Source of the DNA: Diogma glabrata
Lineage: Eukaryota > Arthropoda > Insecta > Diptera > Cylindrotomidae
DNA length: 64,000 nucleotides
Direction of reading: 5' to 3'
Assembly (NCBI GenBank): GCA_963693315.1
Contig: OY856186.1
Span: 71,728,128-71,792,127 of the forward strand
Of this stretch, positions 55,849 through 64,000 are shown piece by piece. A program made the translations under genes and the position numbers. How positions within the stretch are numbered: the first letter of the stretch is position 1; the number at the start of each line of letters is the position of its first letter. The notes under the pieces were generated by a model. That model was not told the origin of the DNA. It made no database searches and saw only the letters and a list, made by a program, of their open reading frames with translations.

Positions 55849-57114
55849 TAGTAGTTTAATCAATGAGTGAATAATGAAGTAGTTTATTCTCAAGCAAAAG
55901 TTTAAAATTTGAGCGAGGCACGAGCGAGAATTTTAATTTGCGAGAGAATAAAATTCATTATTCACGAATCGATTACAATACTTTATTCTCTGACAAAGAT
56001 TTTATTATAAAAAAGAATTGTGTATTATAAAAAATAAAAACATTTCTTCAATTAAAACAATAAATCTTTATTGTTTTAATTGATAAATCAAATTTCTTAA
56101 TAAAAAAACCCTGATGATAAAAAACGCCCTTCTCATACAATCAACCAAGTTCAACTAAACGAAATAAGAGAATTACTCAAAATTTGATTTTTGAAGAAAA
56201 CTTATCAAAGCAATTGTGATTATAATTTGAAAATAATTTTAATGAAATCAAAACAATTTGACCAATTGGAATCATACCAATTGAATAAAATGTTCATTAG
56301 GCAATAGGTTAAGTTCATTAGGCTATAGGTTAGAAAACAATACAATAATACATACTATTATTATCGAAAAAACATACAAAAAAAGCTGATATAATTAAAT
56401 GGAAGAGAATAAATATATAAAACTGAAAACAAACAGTATGAGTATGTATCAACCTACAAAAATTTGCAAAACTGCAGTAATTGCATAACTGCCATTTTAT
56501 TCTACAGTAATTATTTTTGTGTCCATTGAAAAACGATGTATTTCAATTTATTCTTTGAGTTTCAAGATAAAGGAAAAAAAATTATTTTGAGATCATTTAC
56601 AAACACGGTAATTTGATTGTTTGTTAGTTTCCTTAGGTGTTTGCAATTAATTTGTTTGAAATGTAAAACATATATTAGGTAGTAAACTTAAGCGGATATT
56701 TTAGAAATAATTTTGGAATAGAGACATTGTAACTCAAGGGGGTGCCACCCTATCGACAAAGGGTGCCACATTATCGACGTAAACCACTTTTCCTATACAT
56801 TATTCAGCATATGTGTTTTCAGACCTGGTCATTAAATAATCATGCTTGCATACTAAATAATATATCGTAAAAAACGGTCAATATGGTATCTATAGGAATA
56901 TTCAAAGCTATTGAGTAATTGTGGTGATGGGATTCAATGCTCAACATGTTGATTCGATTAATATTGTTAAAATTTTATTTCACGTAATAACTCAAAAATT
57001 TTAAAAAGTAGAATAGATTCTTTTTGAACCAATAACACATTTATAGGACACATTTATAAGTTATCACAATTTATAAATTAAAATTATATGGATAACCTGG
57101 TTAAAATGGTTTCT
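55849..57114. other. Non-coding interior of the ZMYM1-like hAT
   Basis: AT-rich. 'gagcgaggcacgagcgagaa' near 55910 probably belongs to the 3' end of the Penelope copy. Nothing else is recognised. Confidence 0.4.
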
Positions 57115-57802
57115 AAGTGATTTATCGTTGAAAACATGTGATGGTTTGTTTAAGTTTTTTACGTTCGGGTGTCACCTCAAAACGGGTTCGAAGTGATTTA
57201 TCGTTGAAAACATGTGATGGTTTGTTTAAGTTTTTTACGTTCGGGTGTCACCCCAAAACGGTTTCGAAGTGATTTATCGTTGAAAACATTGTGATGGTTT
57301 GTTTATGTTTTTTACGTTCGGGTGTCACCCCAAAACGGTTTCGAAGTGATTTATCATTGAAAACATTGTGATGGTTTGTTTAAGTTGTTTACGTTCGGGT
57401 GTCACCACAAAACGGTTTCGAAGTGATTTATCGTTGAAAACATTGTGATGGTTTGTTTATGTTTTTTACGTTCGGGTGTCAGCCCAAAACGGTTTCGAAG
57501 TGATTTATCATTGAAAACATTGTGATGGTTTGTTTAAGTTGTTTACGTTTGGGTGTCACCCCAAAACGGTTTCGAAGTGATTTATCGTTGAAAACATTGT
57601 GATGGTTTTTTTATGTTTTTTACGATCGGGTGTCACCCCAAAACGGTTTCGAAGTGATTTATCATTGAAAACAGTGTGATGGTTTGTTTAAGTTGTTTAC
57701 GTTCGGGTGTCACCCCAAAACGGTTTCGAAGTGATTTATCGTTGAAAACTACGTGATGGTTTGTTTAGGTTTTTTACGTTCGGGTGTCACCCCAAAACGG
57801 GT
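57115..57802. repeat. Minisatellite of 76-77 bases, nine units
   Basis: 'aagtgatttatcgttgaaaa' starts units at 57115, 57191, 57267, 57344, 57421, 57498, 57575, 57652 and 57729. From the third unit two variants alternate: 'atcgttg' with 'tatgttttt', and 'atcattg' with 'taagttgttt'. This gives a 154-base higher-order period. Each unit ends 'gggtgtcacccc', close to the adjacent hAT end 'gggtgacacccggggcgg'. Confidence 0.95.
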
Positions 57803-58059
57803 GACACCCGGGGCGGACCGCCCCCCCCCCCCCTAGCTACGCCTCTGCGTACGTCACATGATCAATGAATATGTCACTAGCACTATGCTTATTGACAGCT
57901 CAATTTTAGTTATATTGCTGCATATTTTTTAAAGAATGTTTGCAAATTTTCATCCGTAGTTATTTTTTATTCTCTGCATTCTATCATGAAATAATGAAAT
58001 ATTGGCATTGAAATCTTTTTTTAATTATTTGTGATTTTCCATACACATTAATAAAATAA

Positions 58060-58933
58060 TTTTTTTTTTTTTTTTTTTTTTTTCCTTTATCTCCATTTAG
58101 GAGCATAGGGCGTCTACTAGACTGGACCATCTAACTCTGTTGGGGGCAATCGCTTTCAGTTCACCCCATGTCTTGCCAATTTGTTTTGCTTCAGCTAGCA
58201 CCGTTTTCTTCCATGTCATGGGTGGTCTTCCAACTCTCCTTTTACCTTGTGGATTCCACTCTAGGGACATCCTTGTTATATCTTCGACTGATTTTCTCAG
58301 TGTATGTCCTATCCATCTCCATTTTCTTTGTTTTATCTCGGTCTCAATGTCTAGCTGCTCTGTCTGCCGTAGAAGCTCCTGGTTACTGATGGTGTTTGGC
58401 CAGAAGCATTTGATCAGTCTTCTCAGGCATTTGTTCACAAACACCTGTAGTTTATTTGTGATCTTTCTTGTTTGTTTCCACGTTTCACACCCATACAGCA
58501 GTACTGACTTGACACATGCATTGAACATTCGTAGCTTTGTCTTTCTTGACAGGACGGATGCATTCCAGATCTTGTGAAGCATATTGAACGTATTTCTGGC
58601 TTTGTTAATACGCTGACTGATATCTTCTTCAGTCCCGCCTGTTTTTGCTACAGTACAACCAAGGTACACAAATTTGTCAACTTCGTCCACTTGTGTATTG
58701 TTGATGGTAATTGGTGTTATCGTTTTGGTGTTCAATCTCATAGCCTTTGTTTTTCTGATATTAATGTTGAGACCGACTTCATGTGCAAGGGTTGATAGCT
58801 TCTGTATTTTCTGCTGCATGTCCGTATGTGTGTGTGTAAGTAGACAGATGTCATCTGCGTAGTCTAGATCATTGAGCCGTCTTGTTGTATTCCATTGGAT
58901 TCCATTTGGACTTGCATCATCGAGCTTTCTCAT
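58060..58933 (-). mobile_element. 5'-truncated RTE-type LINE, RT C-terminal part
   Basis: A T run (poly-A tail on the minus strand) at 58060-58083 is followed by a single open frame from 58933 to 58097. The frame begins within the RT at the catalytic block (LNDLDYADDICLL, YADD intact). It continues with VDKFVYLGCTVAKTGG, RMFNACVKSVLLYGCETW and RKWRWIGHTLRK, and ends WNPQGKRRVGRPPMTWKK. The GRP.TW and LLYGCE motifs are the standard end of RTE/BovB-like ORF2 proteins. The open 279-codon frame indicates a young insertion, one of the youngest in the nest. The ATG at 58933 is internal, not a real start. Confidence 0.92.
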
Positions 58934-59180
58934 GATAAATAATATTAATTTTTAATATTTTAAATTTTATATTTTGTTTTAATATTCAAAATGCTCTCAT
59001 TTCCGGGATTCATAGAACGCTACTGGACTGGATTGAAATCCCTAATTCCTACATCATCCTCAGCAGGCTAGAAAAACCTTTCTTTGTAAGTTCCTGAGGC
59101 TGATATAACAGTCGAAATTGAATCAGGCATATAAAAAATCAGACATATAAAAAAACTCAATTGCGAAATACTATAACAAA

Positions 59181-59307
59181 TGGCGTTTTCGTTAATTCAT
59201 TTGGAATATTCTGAATGTACTAATTTTGAAAATTTTGACAGAATTTGTTTGAAATTATAACAATCTATTCATTCCATTCTATTCCGAATGAATTAACGAA
59301 AACGCCA
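59181..59307. mobile_element. 127 bp MITE with about 27 bp TIRs
   Basis: TGGCGTTTTCGTTAATTCAT at the left is mirrored by ATGAATTAACGAAAACGCCA at the right. The interior is non-coding. It lies within the outer hAT-type element. Confidence 0.8.
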
Positions 59308-60169
59308 AAGAAATCTCATTTACAATTATTTATTATACTTTTTTTCTTACCATGCAGGAAATAATATGTTATTTTAAGAAAATCAACCCATTTAATGATT
59401 TCGAACTTATTTTAGAATGTATCTTAATTGCGAAATTAGATATGACTGAGAACACTGGCCTATATTTACTGCTGACGTTGGTCTAATTATAACCAATCTT
59501 TGCAATCGTGCCAATTAATTTTCCTTTTTATACTTTAATCCAAATGATTTAAATTTAAGTTTTGTAGATTACAATTCTATGAGCGAGTAGAAACATCTCT
59601 AATTGAATTAGTTTTTTTATGCAATTCGTGATCCAGGCCATCATGGTGCATGCTGAAATTTATATTTAGACCGAGATTGTTGTCCGATTCAGGTGAATTC
59701 AATTATTCCTTGTTTACAGTTTAACTACTGTTAGAAAACATTTAATTAATTAATGGAATTGCTAATGCAATTATTGTGATTTTTTTCGGATATTCAAAAT
59801 ATTGATTTGAGTGTATATTTAGACGTGATTATTGGTTTTACTACCAAATTAAATTACATAACCTGATCTTACAGAAAAATAATTGCTTTTTCAAATTTTA
59901 TTATTTATGAAACTATAACATAATTGATTATCCGGTTAACCGAGTTGATTACCCGGTTATTCGAATAGTTAAATTTTGTCCGGATTACCCGGTTAACCGG
60001 TTAACCGAAAACCGGTTTGCCATCACTAAGCTCCACTCCACACTCTCAAAACACTCCAAAACCCTAAAACACTCACAATGGAATAGACATATAATACAAA
60101 TCAAAATAATTCCTAATATATACTGCCGGCTCTCTGCTATTTCAGTTTACAATATTTTTATCTGTGAGG

Positions 60170-60510
60170 ATACCCTATTTTTCGATTATATGATTTTTCA
60201 ATATAATGGTTTATTCATTATATCGAAAGTTTTCGTTGTTATGATATTTCAATAATATGAAGTTTTATTCGATTTTATGAATTTCGATCATTTGATTTTT
60301 CGATTTTATGAATTAAATTTTCGGTGATATGAACTTTCGATGCAATGACTTTTCGACGAAATGACCTTTCGGTGATGTGATATTTCGGTCTAATGATTTT
60401 TAAATTTCAAAACCATTCGATAATTTGAAAATCGGAGGTATGAACTATCGATTTACTGATTTTTGGTTCTATAACATGGTTCGATGATTTGATTTTTCGA
60501 TGCTATGATG
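60170..60510 (+). repeat. Degenerate short-period repeat, TTTCGATnnnATGA
   Basis: About twenty imperfect units of 15-19 bases: 'tttttcgattatatga', 'actttcgatgcaatga', 'cttttcgacgaaatga', 'cctttcggtgatgtga'. The array overlaps the right arm of the foldback-type element. Confidence 0.8.
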
Positions 60511-61475
60511 CAGACTCCTTTTTTTACCTTTTCGAAATGACAATTTATTCGTTAGTGCTTGAATTGAGTAGATGATAGCTTTTTATAAGCCTAACGTCAA
60601 GTCTAATCTTCAGTTTGTAAATAACAACACAATACTATAAATAACTCATAGAATTTCTTTTCCCAAATGCATTTTGACATCATAATCCCATATATGTATA
60701 TACTGGTAGATTACACATTTTTATCACCCAGAAATAGTTCATAAATAAATCAATTTTTGATTCAAAACAGTGATAAAAAGAAATGTTGTCAAAATGTTGA
60801 CGAATATTAATAAACATAATAATTTTATTATAAATATATAAACATTTTTATTAGTTTTCGTTTCCTATAAACATATTTAAGCATAATGATGGGTCATGTT
60901 TTTATTACCGGTTGAAGCATGTAAACTTTTCGTGACATGCCAATTTGTCACAATTAATATTTAATTTTCCCTTAAATTTTTTTATGCATTTAAAAACGAA
61001 ATATTGATAAATGTAATTAAAATTGACATTTAATTTGTACAAAAAGTTGTAAATATTGTAGTTGTATGTAATTCATAAACCTAACAAAAAATAGCGCAAT
61101 TAATTTTCAGTCGACAGCAAGTAAAATTTTACAGTTTTTTATTCAGGCTTAGCTTATTGATTCGTCTGTGTGATTTGTATAATTACACATTATAATATGC
61201 CTTAATTCTAAAATATTTATTATATTTAAATATCAACAAACTATATAAAATATAAAAATCTATGTTGTGCGTTACAATTATTACACTAATTATAGCTTTT
61301 AGTTTGCTGAGGTTAATTGTTGTACATGTTTTGATAATAGTACGAGCAAACAGTTTTGTCGAAAGAACTTTTAATATCAAGTTTATATCACCTAAATTAT
61401 ATTATACTATTATACAATGTAGTATATAGATTAAATCAAATTATAACGTTTCAATTTTTATTTTATGTTTTACAG
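60511..61475 (+). other. Upstream intron end of the Pax gene
   Basis: AT-rich, with no recognisable upstream exon in this stretch. It ends in a T-rich tract and the acceptor TTTTACAG (to 61475). I looked for the 'GGSK'-type sequence that precedes RED in most paired domains and did not find it. Confidence 0.5.
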
Positions 61476-61680
61476 CAAGTTGCGACACCAACAGTTGTAA
61501 AGAAAATTTTACGATTTAAACAAGAAAATCCTGGTATGTTTGCATGGGAAATTAGAGATCAATTATTAGCACAAAGGATTTGTGATCCAAATACAATACC
61601 ATCAGTTAGCTCTGTAAATAGAATTTTACGTAATGGAGGTTTATGGACAGATGATATGGGACATAATTTACAAGGAAATG
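61476..61680 (+). CDS. Pax-family exon: RED subdomain of an eyegone/toe-like protein
   Basis: A 205-base internal exon with acceptor TTTTACAG before 61476 and donor GTATGT at 61681. It begins in phase 0 and ends after one base of the next codon. Its 68 full codons cover the C-terminal (RED) half of a paired domain: [15 protein letters not shown], then [18 protein letters not shown], then [17 protein letters not shown]. The family uses RED as a helix-turn-helix DNA-binding module. 'FAWEIRDQL' and 'PSVSS.NRILRN' are universal in Pax. The 'TPTVVKKIL' start, 'QRICDP' and the following 'GLWTDDM' point to eyegone/twin of eyegone rather than Pax6, Pax2/5/8, Pox meso or Pox neuro. In Drosophila these proteins act in eye and imaginal growth and keep RED with a truncated PAI half. 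The eyg versus toe choice cannot be made here. Confidence 0.93.
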
Positions 61681-63549
61681 GTATGTTGAAAATTTATAAT
61701 ACTAAATAATTATTACTTGGTTTTGTGCTAAATGTGTCGTCCAAATATAAAAATTAAACGCAGTGTGCTCATATGAAGGGTTTTTTCTTATCAATACAAT
61801 TTACAATTTATAATACAATTTACAATACAATTTACAATTTACATAATAGTAGATCAGCGTTGAATTAGGGTGGCAAATTGAACGCTGAAATAATTTTTCA
61901 CAACTCTTTTCAATCTTTGACGAAATTTCGTTTTCGGCAAGGATCAACTCCAGTTTTTCCGAGAAAAATATTCAATTTTTTTTTATCAATATCAAATTTG
62001 TTGTAGAGTGAAACATACCGAATACCAACAGTTTGACAACGGCAGCTATTTCATTAGACAATATTGTAAAATTTCACCGTAGCTCAAGACCTTTAATTAC
62101 TACCTAAGGTATCGTGGAACGTTTGAACGCACAAACACCGCTTGTTAAGAAACAGGTTTATGTAATTTAGAAAATTAGGATTCCCCAAAATTCTTATGGA
62201 ACGATTTTGAGTTCAGAAGAGCTAGGATGGCGGCCCAATCTTGCCAACAATATACTCTTGACAATAATAGTACAATTTTAGTCAGCCTGTCTTTCTTTAC
62301 CTTCATTTTGAATTTTAATAATCCCTGAATCATTGTCTTTTGCCCTTACCTCCTCTTACTATGTCAATTTTTGAAAAAGAGCCAGATATTTCAATTTTGC
62401 GTTTACCATCGGCCAATCAAGAGCCGCAGACATTTTTCAAAAAACGATAGCGTTAAACTATTTGCATTATAAGAATCTTCTATCCTCATATAGCTTGACT
62501 TGACCTAAACATGTAAATTGTAGACAGGTAAACGGCAAACAGTCTGCTCTACAAAACCATAAACCTTCAAGTTGATAAGTATGTGCCGATTGCTTTGCTG
62601 ACTTTTCTTCAAAGATATATTTATGATACATGAACGGTACAGTGTGGCGTTAGTTGACAATTATTGTCTGCCTTGTAGATTTGGTTATGAGAAACCATCG
62701 TCATGAAAACTATTCAGTTTTTTCAACGTTGTTATCGCATCCAAAGTCGTTAAAAGCAATGTGAGACTTTCCTTAACCTTAATCTTAACTTATGAGCTTG
62801 GTTTCCGTTTACTATTCTACAATCTAATCTCAATATTGTGAGTTTACACAAAGAAATCCTGGAATATTAAAGCAAACGAACGCGAACCTATGATGGTCGT
62901 TGCTGATACTATCATATAATTAGTTTAAATCAACGAAAAACTGATAAACGTTTTTTTATCATTTTATTTCCAATTTTATTGTGGATTCCCTCTAGTGAGG
63001 GAAAAATCTGATAGATTGATCTAAATTATATAACCCGCGTAGATACACGAAAACCGTTATTGTTACTGTTATAATACAAGCTGTGTGAGGCAACAGGCCA
63101 AGTACGATGCAACCTGTTTAAGTTCTACGATTTTTCCCACTTGGGCATCAACTCATATTTCACGATTTTTACATTTTGTGGCCGAATATCGTGGATGACT
63201 TTTTGGAGCTTTAGGATACCCTCATAATAAGTCTTTAATAACTTGTGGTTTGTCTTCAATAGATTCATGAACATTGATAATCGTTAGAACATGAGCTCTG
63301 AGGTGTTGATAGACTTCATTAAAATAAATGTAAAACAAAGTATATATTTGTAATCAAATAGAGCCTCAACCAATATACCAGCACAGATTTGTTTTTAAAC
63401 TATTTTGATAGTTTTACCACCACAATACACTTCTTACAATTAAACACAATCCGCTTCGTAAAAACTTTAATTATGAAATATTTTCATTTTGTTTTATTAT
63501 TTTATAATTGCGATCGCAAATAATATAAAATTTGTTGTTTTTTTTTCAG
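61681..63549 (+). other. Intron of the eyegone/toe-like gene, 1,869 bp
   Basis: From donor GTATGT (61681) to acceptor TTTTTTTCAG (63549). It contains a small 'tttacaat' tandem array at 61795-61850 and no recognisable element ends. A phase-1 junction: the last base of the upstream exon (G) joins AA at 63550 to give GAA. Confidence 0.85.
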
Positions 63550-64000
63550 AACCAACGCGAGACATCCATTCATCTTCTTACATGGGATCAAAAACAGGGT
63601 CGCATAATATGTTCACACAAAACGAACACCATCATTCAATTAATACAATAGCTTTTTCACCTTATCGATATACTAACTCTGTGATGGGATCATCCTCGAT
63701 CAACTCTAATACCAATATTATGTCATCAAACGAAACAAAAAATTTAGTAACTCATCAATCACAAGTAACACCTAGTAATATATTAAGAAGCGATTCCTCA
63801 TATCTATCACAACATTCGTTACAATTGTCTAATCCTCTTTCTATTGACCTTACCGTAAATCGTAAACACGAAACTAGTTCTATTTCACCGATACATAGTA
63901 TCTCTCCAAATAATATTGAAGTTACTTCGATTAACCATTCAACTCAAATACCAATTTCACATCAAGTTTCGACATCAACATTTTCTCAATCATTAACATC
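63550..64000 (+). CDS. Next exon of the eyegone/toe-like gene, cut by the window edge
   Basis: The exon follows the acceptor TTTTTTTCAG. Joined in phase to the RED exon it stays open for all 451 bases to base 64000. The product is rich in Ser, Thr, Asn, His and Gln with almost no hydrophobic runs: for example EPTRDIHSSSYMGSK, then SPYRYTNSVMGSSS, then SNPLSIDLTVNRKHE. Such low-complexity sequence is what Pax proteins have between the paired domain and the homeodomain; the homeodomain should follow beyond the window. A conserved RED neighbour, correct phase and 150 stop-free codons in AT-rich DNA make this a real exon although it has no stop inside the window. Confidence 0.9.

Larger units (their letters stand above)
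52231..57847 (-). mobile_element. 5.6 kb ZMYM1-like hAT transposon, degraded
   Basis: It starts CAGTGGCGTAGCTAGC and ends GCTACGCCTCTG. Inside the ends lie GGCACCCGGGGCGG and its direct counterpart GACACCCGGGGCGG. CGTACG flanks both ends (52225-52230, 57848-57853). This is a 6-base match; hAT duplications are normally 8. It carries a transposase relic, a Penelope relic and a subterminal minisatellite. Confidence 0.82.
51962..59044. mobile_element. Probable second hAT-type element inside the outer one
   Basis: TAGGGATTGCAATCCCG at the left and GGATTGAAATCCCTA at the right form a terminal inverted repeat, with ATCCCGGG/CCGGGATT blocks further in. Putative 8-base flanks ATTGTGAC and ATTCCTAC agree at five positions, compatible with an old duplication. 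Confidence 0.5.
51728..60028. mobile_element. Outer hAT-type element with perfect 8-base duplication
   Basis: Ends TAGGGATGGCAA and TTGCCATCACTA, followed inward by CCGGTTAACCGGTTAA-type motifs on both sides. AGCTCCAC flanks both ends (51720-51727 and 60029-60036). An 8-base duplication with TAGNGATGGCAA ends is the pattern of hAT MITEs. Without the nested elements the element itself is short and non-coding. Confidence 0.82.
51490..60215. mobile_element. Foldback-type element, split by the nested hAT-type block
   Basis: Left arm 51490-51600 and right arm about 60110-60215 are inverted relatives: 'attatcgaaaaacagg' and 'ctcctcacag' on the left against 'ctgtgaggat' and 'ctatttttcgattatat' on the right. 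Further inward 'gcagtatatatt' on the left faces 'aatatatactgc' on the right. Everything between 51728 and 60028 is younger insertion. Diverged; outer ends uncertain. Confidence 0.5.

Noticed and set aside
55500..56700. Hammerhead ribozyme near the Penelope relic
   Set aside because: I looked for a CTGATGA core with a matching GAAA and stem; the only CTGATGA (near 56111) has no such partner.
58140..58862. Four + strand frames of 73-145 codons
   Set aside because: Antisense shadows of the RTE reverse transcriptase, whose motifs are clear on the minus strand.
60511..61475. PAI-encoding exon immediately upstream of the RED exon
   Set aside because: No paired-domain PAI motif found in any frame; the 40 codons ahead of QVATP in the open frame are intronic and end at a clear acceptor.

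Overview
The window is AT-rich animal nuclear DNA, almost certainly from an insect. Two spliced exons of a Pax-family gene closest to Drosophila eyegone/twin of eyegone lie at the right-hand end on the + strand: the RED half of the paired domain at 61476-61680, then a Ser/Thr/Asn/His-rich linker exon from 63550 that is still open at base 64000. No other host gene is certain. One short open segment with good splice borders (5222-5314) is the only other candidate exon. If it belongs to the same gene, nearly all of the window is intron.

The rest is transposable-element sediment. From 1 to 16 kb there are decayed pieces: an RTE-type endonuclease, a LINE 3' tail, a possible tRNA-derived SINE, a gypsy-type reverse transcriptase scrap, hairpin elements, a 1.5 kb minisatellite of 9-base units, and a DNA-transposon MITE inserted in it with a TAAT duplication. 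From 16 to 22 kb, two inverted copies of a Helentron-like (HINE-type) element carry (AT)n arrays, and one array holds a 1 kb foldback. They lie in and beside a copy of a 17.5-21.7 kb repeat family that returns inverted at 36.5-42.8 kb.

From 22.7 to 33.0 kb lies one dead LINE (LINE-A, minus strand) with ORF1, endonuclease, RT and C-terminal parts. Its RT C-terminal region is split by 4.7 kb made of an (AT)n array that carries a Tigger/pogo-like element, a 1.55 kb element full of AGCTCTA motifs and an hAT-type MITE. MITEs, tandem repeats, a nearly complete LINE-B (37.6-40.9 kb) and repeat-family debris follow. Two solo-LTR-like elements with 4-base target duplications lie at 45.4-46.4 kb, then RT relics (LINE-C) and a second LINE-B copy that runs into a 200-base assembly gap (50882-51081).

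From 51.5 to 60.2 kb elements are nested several deep: a foldback flank, an outer hAT-type element with a perfect 8-base duplication, a probable second hAT-type element, and a ZMYM1-like hAT of 5.6 kb. The last carries a transposase relic, a Penelope-type GIY-YIG relic and a 77-base minisatellite. A 5'-truncated RTE LINE sits in the same nest. Calls of element class rest on termini, target duplications and recognisable protein motifs read by eye. No database search was possible.
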